From the NCBI GenBank assembly GCA_017476575.1, contig JAFUZO010000067.1, forward strand, positions 1 to 56,233: a DNA stretch of 56,233 nt, in the 5' to 3' direction. The notes beneath the pieces are model-generated. The model was not told where the DNA came from. It did no database searches and saw nothing but the letters and a program-made list of their open reading frames with translations. Below are positions 1-8,719 of this stretch, in pieces (the stretch's first letter is position 1; each line of letters opens with the position of its first letter). Source of the stretch: Bacteroidales bacterium. Its GTDB lineage: Bacteria > Bacteroidota > Bacteroidia > Bacteroidales > UBA932. A program made the position numbers and the translations under genes.

Positions 1-178
1 ATACTTCAAGTCCTGCCCCTGGCACTTCGTTTCTCGAAAGAAACTGACGCTCGTTTTCTTTGATATCTGTTACAATATCTCGGTACTTGCTTGTACTTTT
101 AGTCTTTCAATATTTTCAACGAACTACCCCGTTTCGAACGGGACTGCAAAGGTAGGAACTTTTTTCGAACCGCCAAAA
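1..178 (-). promoter_or_regulatory. Strong leftward promoter with structured leader; possible rRNA operon leader
   Basis: Read leftward, TACCTTTG (154-147) has a TTG at 176-174, a 19-base spacer, and an AT-rich tract upstream: a full Bacteroidetes-type promoter. The transcript would start with a hairpin (CCCGTT/AACGGG, 128-142) and run more than 130 bases to the window edge without a convincing start codon or reading frame. A strong promoter with a long noncoding leader suggests a stable-RNA operon, perhaps 16S rRNA just outside the window. That last step is inference; no rRNA sequence is visible. Confidence 0.45.
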
Positions 179-257
179 TTTTTTGAAAGATTTTTGACGG
201 ATTTCTCGACTTGGGTTCCGTCCCCGACCGGAATGCAGAAATAACAGGAAGATTTCG

Positions 258-265
258 TACCTTTG
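258..265 (+). promoter_or_regulatory. TACCTTTG -7 element for the chromate transporter pair
   Basis: TACCTTTG matches the Bacteroidetes -7 consensus TAnnTTTG and ends 8 bases before the ATG at 274. The mRNA would therefore be leaderless or nearly so. No clear -33 TTTG is seen at the expected spacing. Confidence 0.5.
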
Positions 266-273
266 TCGGCGTT

Positions 274-825
274 ATGGAACAGAAAGCGATTTCTCTGTGG
301 CAGATTTTCGGCGTGTTCGCCAAGGTCGGGGCCTTCACCATCGGCGGGGGCTATGCCATGATACCCATCATCCAGGACGAGATGACGCGGCGGCGGTGGA
401 TTCCGGAGGAGGACCTGCCGGACATCGTGGCCCTGTCGCAGTCCGCACCGGGGGTCATGGCCGTCAACATCTCCATCTTCGCGGGCTACCGGCTGCGCGG
501 GGTCAAGGGCAGCATCGCCGCGACGCTCGGCTCCATCACCCCGTCGTTCCTGATCATCCTCGGCATCGCGATGTTCTTCACGGCCTTCAAGGACAATCCC
601 TGGGTGGAACGCGCCTTCAAGGGCATCCGGCCGGTGGTCATCGCCCTGATCGCCGTCCCGATGATCCAGATGGCGAAGAAAAGTTGCAAGGCCTGGTGGG
701 CCTGGCTCCTGGCCGCCGGGGCGCTCGTGCTGGTCGCCTTCCTCAACGTGTCCCCGATCTACATCATCCTCTGCGTGATGGCCGTCGCCTTCGCCCTCAC
801 CTATTATAAGGAGCACCGGCCATGA
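274..825 (+). CDS. Chromate transporter family protein, N-terminal-half type (CHR domain)
   Basis: A 183-residue integral membrane protein with one CHR domain. It shows the family glycine motif FTIGGGYAMIP (about residues 21-31) and QSAPGVMAVN (about 55-65), then several hydrophobic segments. Full-length ChrA transporters carry two CHR domains; here each is a separate gene and the second follows immediately, so the two products probably pair in the inner membrane. The family is named for chromate/sulfate antiport, but the true substrate here is unknown. The frame is open upstream to a TTG at 211; the ATG at 274 is preferred because the family homology starts there and it lies just after the -7 element. 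Its stop overlaps the next start (ATGA). Confidence 0.85.
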   Translation: MEQKAISLWQIFGVFAKVGAFTIGGGYAMIPIIQDEMTRRRWIPEEDLPDIVALSQSAPGVMAVNISIFAGYRLRGVKGSIAATLGSITPSFLIILGIAMFFTAFKDNPWVERAFKGIRPVVIALIAVPMIQMAKKSCKAWWAWLLAAGALVLVAFLNVSPIYIILCVMAVAFALTYYKEHRP

Positions 826-1424
826 CCCTTCTCCTTCTCTTCCTGCAACTCGCCGGCACCTTCTTCGTCATCGGCCTGTTCACCGTCGGCGGCGGCTACG
901 CCATGCTCTCCTTGATCCAGAACGAGGTGGTGGTCGCCCATGCGTGGATCACCGAGAGCCTGTTCACCGACATCGTCGCCATCTCCCAGATGACCCCGGG
1001 GCCTATCGGCATCAACACCGCGACCTATGTCGGCTACAACGTCCTGTACCAGGCCACGGGGAACCATCTGCTCGGGATTTGCGGCTCGGCCACGGCCACC
1101 CTGGCCCTGGTCCTGCCGTCATTCATCATCATGCTGCTGATTGTCCGGTTCTACACGAAGTTCCGCTCCAATACCCTGTTCGAAGGCGTCATGGGGGCGC
1201 TCCGTCCTACCGTAGTCGGGCTCATCGGGGCCGCCGCCGTCATCCTCATTGTCAAGACCACCTGGTTCCAGGGTGTGCCGACCCTCTCGGTCGTCGTGGA
1301 GAATTTCCCCGACTGGAAAAGCTGGTGCCTGCTCGGCGCCGCCTTCGCCGTCTCGTACCGGGGCAAGGTCAACCCCATCCTTGTCATCATCGGCGGGGCC
1401 GTCGCCGGGCTGCTGCTCTACTGA
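822..1424 (+). CDS. Chromate transporter family protein, second CHR-domain half
   Basis: A 200-residue membrane protein paralogous to the preceding gene, with FTVGGGYAML near residues 20-29 and QMTPGPIGINTATYVGY near 55-71. The start codon overlaps the upstream stop by 4 bases, implying translational coupling and a fixed ratio of the two halves. Together they should form the two-domain transporter that other bacteria make as one chain. The anion carried cannot be told from sequence. Confidence 0.85.
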   Translation: MTLLLLFLQLAGTFFVIGLFTVGGGYAMLSLIQNEVVVAHAWITESLFTDIVAISQMTPGPIGINTATYVGYNVLYQATGNHLLGICGSATATLALVLPSFIIMLLIVRFYTKFRSNTLFEGVMGALRPTVVGLIGAAAVILIVKTTWFQGVPTLSVVVENFPDWKSWCLLGAAFAVSYRGKVNPILVIIGGAVAGLLLY

Positions 1425-1462
1425 CGGCTCCGACAGTCTTGGCCATAGAATCACGTGCCGTC

Positions 1463-1493
1463 TTGACATGCAATAGAAAAAGCAGTATCTTCG
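1463..1493 (+). promoter_or_regulatory. Promoter of the GH20 gene
   Basis: TTG at 1463-1465, a 20-base spacer, then TATCTTCG (1486-1493), one base off TAnnTTTG. The GH20 start codon follows at 1521. Confidence 0.5.
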
Positions 1494-1520
1494 CAATGTG
1501 AAACCAAAAGTACCGCATAT

Positions 1521-3227
1521 ATGAAACACTTTCCCATCCTTTCCCTCTTGGCCGTGACTGTCATGGCCTGTTCCTCTCCGCAACCGGAGCCATTCAGCGT
1601 CATCCCGATGCCGGATGACGTGACCCTGGGCGAAGGCGCCTTCAAGATCGCCGGACAGGATTTCTTCGTCGATGCATCCATCGATCCGGAGGCCCAGACC
1701 GCCATCTGCGACTTCTGGAACCAACTCTGCGCCGTCTCCGGCAAGAAGTCGACGGTCGGCAGCGAGGAGCGCGGCCAAAAGGTCCGCTTCCTTCCCAACC
1801 CCAACCTCGGTGCCGAAGAATATGCCCTGAACATCGATGGAAACGGGGTCGTGGCCGAAGCGTCCGCCTTCCCGGGCTTCTTCTACGCCATCCAGACCCT
1901 CAAGCAGATGCTCCCCGCCGAAATCTATGGGACAAAGAAGGTCTCCGCCGCCTGGGTGCTGCCTTATGCCAGCATCCTCGATTCGCCCCGTTTCGACTAC
2001 CGCGGCATCCTCCTGGACCCGTGCCGCCACTTCTGGACGGTCGAGGAGACCAAGCGCATCATCGACATCGCCTCCATCTACAAGATCAACCGGCTCCACT
2101 GGCACTTGACCGAAGACCAGGGCTGGCGCTGGGAAGTCAAGAAATATCCCGGCCTGACCGAAATCGGCGCCTGGCGCAACGGGACCTGCATCGGCAAGGA
2201 CTTCACATCCAACGACGGCATCCGCCATGGCGGCTTCTACACCCAGGACGAACTCCGCGACGTGGTCGAATATGCCCGCAGGCGCGGCATCACCGTCATC
2301 CCTGAAATCGACCTGCCGGGCCACATGCTCGCTGCCCTGGCCGCCTATCCGGAGCTGGGCTGCACCGGCGGCCCGTATGAAGTCTGGACCCGCTGGGGCA
2401 TCTCCGAGGACGTCCTTTGCGTCGGCAAAGAAGAGACCTTCACCTTCCTGGAAGACATCCTCACGGAACTCATCGATATCTTCCCTTCCGAATACATCCA
2501 TATCGGCGGTGATGAGTGCCCGAAGGTCCGCTGGGTCTCCTGTCCGCGCTGCCAGGCCCGCATCAAGCAGCTCGGTCTCAAGGCCCACGGCAACATCTCC
2601 GCCGAACAGGAGCTGCAGTGCTATGTGACCGCCCGCATCCAGAAGTTCCTCAACGACAGGGGTCGCAAGATCATCGGCTGGGACGAAATCCTTGAAGGCA
2701 ACCTGGCTCCCGGGGCGACCGTCATGTCCTGGCGCGGCGTCAAGGGTGGCATCGAAGCGGCCCGTCGCGGTTTCGATGTCGTGATGACTCCGAACAAGTA
2801 CCTGTACATCGACTACTACCAGTCTCAGGAAGTGGACAAGGAACCGTTCGGTATCGGCGGCTATGTCCCGGTCGGAAAGGTCTACGGCTACGAGCCCTAC
2901 GAAGGGATGGACCCGGGGACGGAAAGCCATATCCTCGGTGTCCAGGCCAATCTCTGGACCGAGTATATCGTCACACCGGAGCACCTGGAATACATGCTGC
3001 TCCCGCGCCTGTGCGCCCTTTCCGAGGTCCAGTGGTGCGATGCTTCCCACAAGGACTACGCCCGCTTCGACGCCTCTCTCGACCATGCCTTCCGCATCTT
3101 CGACGTCATGGGCTTCACCTATGCCAAGCATGTCCGCGGCGTCATCGGCCTGCCCGGCAGCGAACAACCCGCCCGCACGCCGGAAGAACTGGAGGAATAC
3201 CTGGCTCAGCGGGCGACGGAGCGGTAG
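1521..3227 (+). CDS. Beta-N-acetylhexosaminidase, GH20, lipoprotein
   Basis: A 568-residue secreted glycosidase expected to remove terminal beta-linked GlcNAc or GalNAc from glycans such as mucin or host N-glycans. The N-terminus is a lipoprotein signal ending TVMAC (Cys17). A GH20b-like alpha/beta domain precedes the catalytic barrel. The barrel shows RLHWHLTEDQGWR and HIGGDECPK, whose Asp331-Glu332 pair is the stabiliser and acid/base of substrate-assisted catalysis. Motifs and length are normal for Bacteroidales enzymes that sit on the outer membrane or in the periplasm. It has its own promoter. Its last 22 bases overlap the convergent flippase gene. Confidence 0.93.
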   Translation: MKHFPILSLLAVTVMACSSPQPEPFSVIPMPDDVTLGEGAFKIAGQDFFVDASIDPEAQTAICDFWNQLCAVSGKKSTVGSEERGQKVRFLPNPNLGAEEYALNIDGNGVVAEASAFPGFFYAIQTLKQMLPAEIYGTKKVSAAWVLPYASILDSPRFDYRGILLDPCRHFWTVEETKRIIDIASIYKINRLHWHLTEDQGWRWEVKKYPGLTEIGAWRNGTCIGKDFTSNDGIRHGGFYTQDELRDVVEYARRRGITVIPEIDLPGHMLAALAAYPELGCTGGPYEVWTRWGISEDVLCVGKEETFTFLEDILTELIDIFPSEYIHIGGDECPKVRWVSCPRCQARIKQLGLKAHGNISAEQELQCYVTARIQKFLNDRGRKIIGWDEILEGNLAPGATVMSWRGVKGGIEAARRGFDVVMTPNKYLYIDYYQSQEVDKEPFGIGGYVPVGKVYGYEPYEGMDPGTESHILGVQANLWTEYIVTPEHLEYMLLPRLCALSEVQWCDASHKDYARFDASLDHAFRIFDVMGFTYAKHVRGVIGLPGSEQPARTPEELEEYLAQRATER

Positions 3228-4699
3228 CGTCCGCGCAGCTGGAGGGCGCAGAGGCCGGTGTAGGCAAGGATAAGGAGGGTGTTGAGACCGAGCTGCAGCC
3301 AGTGGATGCCCGGGGAGGCAAAGAAACGCCGCCCCATCCAGAGCGCGACGACATAGACGGCGCCCATCAGCAGGAATATCTGCCCGATCCTCTTCCAATC
3401 ATAGGGGATCGGGTAATATTTTGCCCCCAGCCAGGCGCTCAGTGCCAGCATCACAAGGTAGCTGGCAAGATGGCCGAACGCGGAGGCCCAGTAGGAGAAC
3501 CGCGGCATGAACACGATGTTGACCACGGCGGTCACGACCAGCCCCGCCAGGGTGATCCAGATGGCCATGTCGGTCTTGCCGGAGAGCTTGTACCACATGG
3601 AGACATTGAAGAGCATCCCCAGGAGCATATAGCTCAGCAACATGACCGGAACAACGCCGACCCCCACACGGAAGTCGCGGCCGAGGAAGAGGGAGATGAC
3701 ATCGATGTAGAGGATGACGCCGAGGAACACCAGGCCGCAGAAGGCGGTGAAGTATTCCATGACGACGGCATAGAGTTCCTTGGAGCCTTTGTCGGCTGCG
3801 CGCTGGAAGAAGAAGGGCTCCGCCGCATAGCGGAACATCTGGATAAAGAGGTTCATGATGACGGCCAGCTTGACGGCCGCCTGATAGATACCGAGGGAAG
3901 CCCGCCAGGCCTCGGAATTGACGTCGAAATAACGGAACAGGATCCGGTCGAGGAAGTCGTTGGCGACACCCGGCAGCGCGGCAACCATCAACGGCAGGGA
4001 ATACAGGAGCATCCGCCGCAACACACTGCCGTCGAAACGGAACCGGAAGCGCAGGATGTCCGGCAGGAAGATGGCCAGGCACAGGATGCAGCTCACGAGG
4101 ATGGCGAAAATCGGGTAGGTGAAATCCGGTGTCGGGGATACGAGACGTGCGAGGGCATTGTCCGGATGCGCCGCACAGAAGGCGGGGAACCAGAAGAAGA
4201 GCAGGAGGTTGCAAGCCGTCTCCGTGAGAATCTTCACGGTCTTGATGACGGCGAAGCGGATGGCCTGGTGCTCCTGCCGGAGCCGGGCGAAGAGGATGGC
4301 CGTGATGCTGTCGCAGAACAGGATGCCCCCGACATAGCTGATGAGCGAACTGTAGCCGGCATAACCGAGCGCCGTGGAGATGGGCCCCGACCAGGCGATC
4401 ATGCACGAGAGGAAGGCGGCATTGAGCCCGAACACGGCCAGGAGGGCGTTGGAATAGACCTTTTCCGGATCCTCGCCGGCCTTGTTGGCAAAGCGGAAAC
4501 AACCGGTCTCGAGGCCCAGCACCAGCACGACCTGGAGGATGGCGATATAGGCCATGAATTCGGTGACGACACCATATTGCACCTGGGTCAGCATGCGGGT
4601 GTAGATCGGCACGAACAGGAAGTTCAGCACACGGGCCAGGATCGAACTGAGGCCGTAGATCGCGGTCTCGCCCGCCAATTGTTTCAACGGATTTGCCAT
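3206..4699 (-). CDS. Polysaccharide/oligosaccharide flippase (Wzx/MATE-like)
   Basis: A 497-residue multipass membrane protein of the polysaccharide transporter (PST/Wzx, MOP exporter) superfamily. It opens with the typical amphipathic start MANPLKQLAGETAIYG and the PIYTRML segment, and has about 12-14 hydrophobic stretches. Members flip lipid-linked glycans across the inner membrane. No glycosyltransferases or other capsule genes are nearby, so the cargo is unknown. The open frame begins at 4744, but the ATG at 4699 is preferred because it matches family N-termini and lies 8 bases after a TAATTTTG -7 element. The 3' end overlaps the convergent GH20 gene by 22 bases. Confidence 0.85.
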   Translation of the reverse strand: MANPLKQLAGETAIYGLSSILARVLNFLFVPIYTRMLTQVQYGVVTEFMAYIAILQVVLVLGLETGCFRFANKAGEDPEKVYSNALLAVFGLNAAFLSCMIAWSGPISTALGYAGYSSLISYVGGILFCDSITAILFARLRQEHQAIRFAVIKTVKILTETACNLLLFFWFPAFCAAHPDNALARLVSPTPDFTYPIFAILVSCILCLAIFLPDILRFRFRFDGSVLRRMLLYSLPLMVAALPGVANDFLDRILFRYFDVNSEAWRASLGIYQAAVKLAVIMNLFIQMFRYAAEPFFFQRAADKGSKELYAVVMEYFTAFCGLVFLGVILYIDVISLFLGRDFRVGVGVVPVMLLSYMLLGMLFNVSMWYKLSGKTDMAIWITLAGLVVTAVVNIVFMPRFSYWASAFGHLASYLVMLALSAWLGAKYYPIPYDWKRIGQIFLLMGAVYVVALWMGRRFFASPGIHWLQLGLNTLLILAYTGLCALQLRGRYRSVAR

Positions 4700-4707
4700 A
4701 GTAAACG

Positions 4708-4725
4708 CAAAATTAGTTATTTTTG
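4708..4725. promoter_or_regulatory. Back-to-back -7 elements: flippase (-) and cyclophilin (+)
   Basis: CAAAATTA (4708-4715) reads TAATTTTG on the minus strand toward the flippase. TATTTTTG (4718-4725) faces the cyclophilin gene. The two -7 elements are only 2 bases apart, so the polymerases must compete for the site. Confidence 0.6.
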
Positions 4726-4742
4726 CACAAATATCGGAACCC

Positions 4743-5465
4743 ATGAAGAAGATTCTCTACATCACCGCGGCCTTCCTCGCCCTCGCCGGTTGCCGGAATG
4801 CCGCCCGCCAGAAGGCGGAGGAACCCGTCGCCGGGCAGCCCGAGGAGCCCCGGGAGGCCGCCCTCGATACCGTCGCCGCCGTGAAGGCCGCCTCGGTGCT
4901 GCCCGAGGAGCCGGTCTTCGACATCGTCACCAGCCTCGGCACCATCAAGGTCAAACTCTATAAGGACACCCCGAAGCACCGCCACAACTTCGAGAAACTC
5001 GCCCTCGCCGGCTACTATGACAGCCTCCGGTTCCACCGGGTCATGAAAGGGTTCATGATCCAGGGCGGCGACCCCTACTCCCGCGACTCCGCGAAGGTGG
5101 ACCTCTGGGGCACGGGCGGACCAGGCTACACCCTCCCCGCGGAGATGCGCGATGAAGACGGCGCCCCCCTCCACCGCCACAAGAAAGGCGCCCTTGCCGC
5201 CGCCCGCCGGGGCGACCAGGCCAACCCCTACAAGGAATCCTCCGGCTCGCAGTTCTACCTGGTCCAGGACCCGGACGCCTGCGTCCATCTCGACGGCGAG
5301 TATACGGTCTTCGGCGAGACCGTCGCCGGTCTCAACGTCATCGACAAGATTGCCGCCGTCCCGACCGGCCGCCAGGACCGTCCCCTGCGGGAAGTCCGCA
5401 TCCTTACCATCAAACCCGACGAAGAACTCAACAAAAGAGTCGAAAAGGGAACCGCCGACGAATAG
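4743..5465 (+). CDS. Cyclophilin-type peptidyl-prolyl cis-trans isomerase, lipoprotein
   Basis: A 240-residue lipoprotein. The signal peptide ends LAGC (Cys17), an Ala/Glu-rich linker of about 40 residues follows, then a cyclophilin domain from about residue 58. Recognisable motifs are FHRVMKGFMIQGGDP, with the catalytic Arg in FHR and the QGGD loop, then SGSQFYLVQD and FGETVAGLNVIDKIA. It should catalyse proline isomerisation during folding of exported proteins, anchored in the envelope. It is monocistronic, with its own -7 element, and a strong hairpin lies downstream. Confidence 0.93.
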   Translation: MKKILYITAAFLALAGCRNAARQKAEEPVAGQPEEPREAALDTVAAVKAASVLPEEPVFDIVTSLGTIKVKLYKDTPKHRHNFEKLALAGYYDSLRFHRVMKGFMIQGGDPYSRDSAKVDLWGTGGPGYTLPAEMRDEDGAPLHRHKKGALAAARRGDQANPYKESSGSQFYLVQDPDACVHLDGEYTVFGETVAGLNVIDKIAAVPTGRQDRPLREVRILTIKPDEELNKRVEKGTADE

Positions 5466-5535
5466 TTTGGCACGGATTTCGCAATACTTTTAACCGAATA
5501 GTTTTTTCATAGGTTAAGTTTTAGGTTAGAATTGC

Positions 5536-5568
5536 GGACGCCGCTTGCTGGGACAGCACGCGGCGTTC
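5536..5568 (+). terminator. Strong GC-rich hairpin after the cyclophilin gene
   Basis: GGACGCCGC (5536-5544) pairs with GCGGCGTTC (5560-5568), and an inner GCTG/CAGC closes a GGA loop. Only the short T-rich stretch ATCTTTT follows, so it may be a weak terminator or a 3'-stabilising structure. The 14-mer beginning at 5531 recurs at 10720. Confidence 0.5.
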
Positions 5569-5617
5569 ATCTTTTGCGCCCCGTCCGTGTCAGGGCGGCA
5601 AGAAATGATAACAATGC

Positions 5618-5647
5618 TTGCCTTTTAGAATAAATTGAGTATTTTTG
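5618..5647 (+). promoter_or_regulatory. Promoter of the DUF4143 ATPase
   Basis: TTG at 5618-5620, a 19-base spacer and TATTTTTG at 5640-5647 form a consensus Bacteroidetes promoter. The first TTGAGTA repeat overlaps the -7 element, so a protein bound there would block it. Confidence 0.65.
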
Positions 5648-5707
5648 CAACATGATTTGAGTAAATCCACACAGAAATTTGAGTAATTTACACATCTAAA
5701 TCGAGCA
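5635..5707 (+). repeat. 22-bp-period direct repeats upstream of the DUF4143 ATPase
   Basis: TTGAGTA occurs at 5635, 5657 and 5679. TCGAGCA, two changes away, sits at 5701, three bases before the start codon. Every step is exactly 22 bases. In the two middle units the similarity extends (ATTTGAGTAA, followed by an A/C-rich tail). The spacing of two helical turns puts each site on the same DNA face, as expected of operators for a cooperatively binding regulator. An RNA-level role is possible, since the units lie mainly between the -7 element and the ATG. Confidence 0.7.
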
Positions 5708-5709
5708 GT

Positions 5710-6918
5710 ATGGAATATCTTCGCAAACAGTTCAATACACTGAAAGAGCGCATGTTGGAGCCCAGAAAGTTCATGCAGGTACTAGCCGGGCCCAGGCAGG
5801 TGGGTAAATCGACGCTGGTGAACCAGGTGCTCTCAAAGGTGGAAATTCCTCACAAAGTCGAGGTGGCAGATGCCGTGGACCCGAAAGACAGCGACTGGAT
5901 TCACCGGGTGTGGGAAGCGGTGCGCACGACGATGATGATAAGGGGTATCGGCGAGTATCTGCTGGTCATCGACGAGGTGCAGAAGATTGACAACTGGAGT
6001 GAGGTGGTGAAGAAGGAATGGGATACAGACACGCGGAACCGGCTGAACTTGAAGGTGGTACTGCTGGGGAGCAGCCGTCTGCTGCTGAGGAAGGGATTGA
6101 CGGAGTCGCTGGCCGGGCGGTATGAACTGATCAGGATGCCACATTGGAGCCTGCGGGAGATGCGGGATGCGTTCGGGGTTTCGCTGGACGAGTATATCTA
6201 TTTTGGCGGCTACCCTGGTCCTGCTCATCTGATGAAGGATGAGCGGCGCTGGCGGAAGTATATCAGGGATTCGTTGGCGGCTCCGGCGATTGAGAAGGAT
6301 GTGGTGATGACGTCGAACATCTATAAACCGGCACTTATGAAACAGTTGTTCGAACTGGGGTGCGGCTACTCGGCAGAGATTTTGTCGCTGACGAAACTGA
6401 TGGGGCAACTGCAGGATGCGGGGAATGTGACGACGCTGGCGGGATATCTGGAGATTCTGAACCAGTGTGCGCTGCTGACAGCGCTGCAAAAGTATGCTGG
6501 AGACGAGGCACGGAAGCGGGGATCGACACCGAAGTACCAGGTGTATAACAATGCGCTGCTGACGGCATACAAGGGCCGCGGGTACGAAACGGACCGGACG
6601 GACACGAGGGCATGGGGCCGGTGGGTGGAGAGTGCAGTGGGGGCGCACCTGCTGAGTATGGCGGAGGATCTGGGCTACGGGGTGTACTACTGGCGCGAGC
6701 CCTCAAGGAACAAGGATGAAAAAGACAAGGAGGTGGATTTCATTGTCGTACGAGACGGCGAGGTGACGGCGATTGAGGTCAAGAGCGGGCGTCGGGGAAT
6801 GAATGCCGGGCTGCCTGCATTTGTGAATGCATTTCATCCCAAGCGGTCTTTTGTTGTGGGAACCGACGGTGTGAGTCTCGAAGATTTTTTGATGTGCGAG
6901 GTGGAAACATGGTTATAG
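5710..6918 (+). CDS. AAA+ ATPase with C-terminal DUF4143 (nuclease-like) domain
   Basis: A 402-residue protein. The P-loop is GPRQVGKS (27-34), Walker B is LLVIDEVQK near residue 85, and a DUF4143 region follows. The C-terminus has EVDFIV...TAIEVKSG, the acidic/Lys pattern of PD-(D/E)XK folds. Proteins of this type are very common in Bacteroidales, often in several copies, and their cellular role is not established. Base composition and codon use look different from the surrounding GC-rich housekeeping genes (many GCG/CTG/GGG codons). It is transcribed alone behind the 22-bp repeats. The family call is firm; a function cannot be given. Confidence 0.85.
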   Translation: MEYLRKQFNTLKERMLEPRKFMQVLAGPRQVGKSTLVNQVLSKVEIPHKVEVADAVDPKDSDWIHRVWEAVRTTMMIRGIGEYLLVIDEVQKIDNWSEVVKKEWDTDTRNRLNLKVVLLGSSRLLLRKGLTESLAGRYELIRMPHWSLREMRDAFGVSLDEYIYFGGYPGPAHLMKDERRWRKYIRDSLAAPAIEKDVVMTSNIYKPALMKQLFELGCGYSAEILSLTKLMGQLQDAGNVTTLAGYLEILNQCALLTALQKYAGDEARKRGSTPKYQVYNNALLTAYKGRGYETDRTDTRAWGRWVESAVGAHLLSMAEDLGYGVYYWREPSRNKDEKDKEVDFIVVRDGEVTAIEVKSGRRGMNAGLPAFVNAFHPKRSFVVGTDGVSLEDFLMCEVETWL

Positions 6919-7026
6919 GCTCGCAGGTCAATGAAGCCAAGGAAAAGTGCGTTTATTTTTCCAAAAGACATCAAAAAATCGAACTGTAGGAAAAGTATTC
7001 TCATTTTTAAACGGAAACACGCTTTA

Positions 7027-7058
7027 TTTGTCCATGTAAATATAATTTACTAACTTTG
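7027..7058 (+). promoter_or_regulatory. Promoter of the DUF234 ATPase
   Basis: TTTG at 7027-7030, a 20-base spacer and TAACTTTG at 7051-7058, followed 20 bases later by the ATG at 7079. Confidence 0.65.
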
Positions 7059-7078
7059 TGGAAAAATAAACGACTATC

Positions 7079-8524
7079 ATGGCAAAGATTACCGGAAGAA
7101 AAAAAGAAATCTCAGAACTGCTGGATGCCTATCGGAAAGATCAGGCCCAACTCGTAACCATCTATGGAAGGCGCCGAGTCGGAAAAACTTTTCTTGTTGA
7201 CGAAGTCCTGAAAGGGAAAATCACATTCCGGCACGCCGGATTATCACCCGTTGACGAAAGCGGAAAGAAAAACCTGCTAAAAGATCAACTCAAACATTTT
7301 TATAATTCCCTGCTGCTTCACGGAATGCCAAAAACCAAATGTCCTTCCTCCTGGCTGGACGCCTTCTTCATGCTGGAGAAGCATCTGCAAGGGACAGACA
7401 CAGGAGAAAGGCAGGTTGTCTTTCTGGATGAATTGCCGTGGATGGACACTCCCCGCTCCGGATTCCTGACGGCATTTGAAGGTTTTTGGAACGGATGGGG
7501 ATGCCACCGTGACAATCTGATGGTCGTTGTCTGTGGGAGTGCCAACTCTTGGATACTTGATAACTTGATACACAGCCACGGTGGTCTCTACGGAAGAATA
7601 ACGAAAAGCATCAAACTTTACCCTTTCAATCTGAAGGAATGCGAAGAGTATTTTAGGGAAAACAGCATCATCATGTCGAGGTATGACATTGTCCAGAGCC
7701 AGATGATACTCGGCGGAATCCCCTATTATTTCAATTATTTCAATAAGGATTACAGTTTCTCGCAAAACATCGATGCGTTGTTCTGGGGGGAGAACCCTAA
7801 ACTTGATGACGAGTTTGACAAACTTTTTGCTTCTGTGTTTTCCAATCCCGAAGAAATGAAACGCATTGTTCTCACCCTGGCAAAAAGAAGAAAGGGATAT
7901 ACCAGAGGCGAAATCGCAGAGCAGACGGGGATAGACTCAAGCGGAAACTTCACAAAAATGCTCAAGGCACTGGTAGAAAGTAATTTTGTGGAAAAATACT
8001 TTCCGTTCGGAGAGTCCAAACGAGATGCTTTCTACAAACTGACAGATCCCTTCTGTCTTTTCTATGCCAAGTTTCTCGCAGGGAAAAAAATCACAGACCC
8101 GTATTTCTGGACCAATAGCCAGGCTTCAGGGCAAATCACCTCTTGGAGAGGTTTTGCATTTGAGGATTTATGCTTCCGCCACATCTGGGCGATCAAGGAA
8201 GCGCTTGGAATTTCCGGCGTATCCGCAGAGTATTCGTCATGGAACTTGGATGGAAATGCCGACAGCATGGGCACTCAGGTAGATTTGCTGCTCAAAAGGA
8301 AGGACAATGTGACAAACCTCTGTGAAATGAAATTCTACAGCGACACATTTGAAGTTTCCAAGTCCTTTTACAGAACAATGCTGACTCGTGTAAACCTGCT
8401 CACAGAGCGTCTGCCAAAGAAATACGCAGTGCATCCAACCCTTGTAACCACTTTCGGCCTGAAAAGAAACGAGTATTCCGGAATTTTCAACAAGGTCATT
8501 ACTCTGGATGACCTATTTTGCTAA
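7079..8524 (+). CDS. Archaeal-type ATPase with C-terminal DUF234 domain
   Basis: A 481-residue AAA+ protein. It starts with the family signature GRKKEISELL, then P-loop YGRRRVGKT (29-37) and Walker B FLDELPWMD. A winged-helix-like segment (TRGEIAEQTGIDSSGNFTKML) follows, then a DUF234 C-terminus with QVDLLL...LCEMKFY, again resembling a PD-(D/E)XK nuclease core. It is distinct from the upstream DUF4143 ATPase and not a duplicate of it. The gene is visibly more AT-rich than the flanking chromosome, which suggests horizontal acquisition. The biological role of the family is unknown. Confidence 0.85.
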   Translation: MAKITGRKKEISELLDAYRKDQAQLVTIYGRRRVGKTFLVDEVLKGKITFRHAGLSPVDESGKKNLLKDQLKHFYNSLLLHGMPKTKCPSSWLDAFFMLEKHLQGTDTGERQVVFLDELPWMDTPRSGFLTAFEGFWNGWGCHRDNLMVVVCGSANSWILDNLIHSHGGLYGRITKSIKLYPFNLKECEEYFRENSIIMSRYDIVQSQMILGGIPYYFNYFNKDYSFSQNIDALFWGENPKLDDEFDKLFASVFSNPEEMKRIVLTLAKRRKGYTRGEIAEQTGIDSSGNFTKMLKALVESNFVEKYFPFGESKRDAFYKLTDPFCLFYAKFLAGKKITDPYFWTNSQASGQITSWRGFAFEDLCFRHIWAIKEALGISGVSAEYSSWNLDGNADSMGTQVDLLLKRKDNVTNLCEMKFYSDTFEVSKSFYRTMLTRVNLLTERLPKKYAVHPTLVTTFGLKRNEYSGIFNKVITLDDLFC

Positions 8525-8539
8525 ACAATACGTTCCAGG

Positions 8540-8668
8540 CGAAACTTGGCGGAGTACCGACGGGCCATCCGCCGTTTCCTGGATGCCTGCCCGGAAGGCC
8601 GCATCAAGATTTGCGACATCAACCTTCGGCAACACGATTACGCCAAGGATCCGATGGCAGCCGGGTAG
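8540..8668 (+). pseudogene. C-terminal gene remnant
   Basis: Right after the ATPase stop there is an open stretch without a start codon. It encodes RNLAEYRRAIRRFLDACPEG and continues to DPMAAG before a TAG at 8666. The helical, charged, protein-like composition and GC-rich third positions look like the decayed tail of a real gene whose 5' part was lost when the ATPase arrived. I do not recognise the family. Confidence 0.4.
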
Positions 8669-8719
8669 TCTGGAAGGAAGGACGCAGTTTCCAAGGAGCG
8701 CCGAAAGTCAGGGTCCGAA

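Noticed and set aside
1119..3398. 759-codon minus-strand open frame
   Set aside because: Antisense to the GH20 gene and the chromate transporter; Asp/Gly/Ala-rich translation with no recognisable domain.
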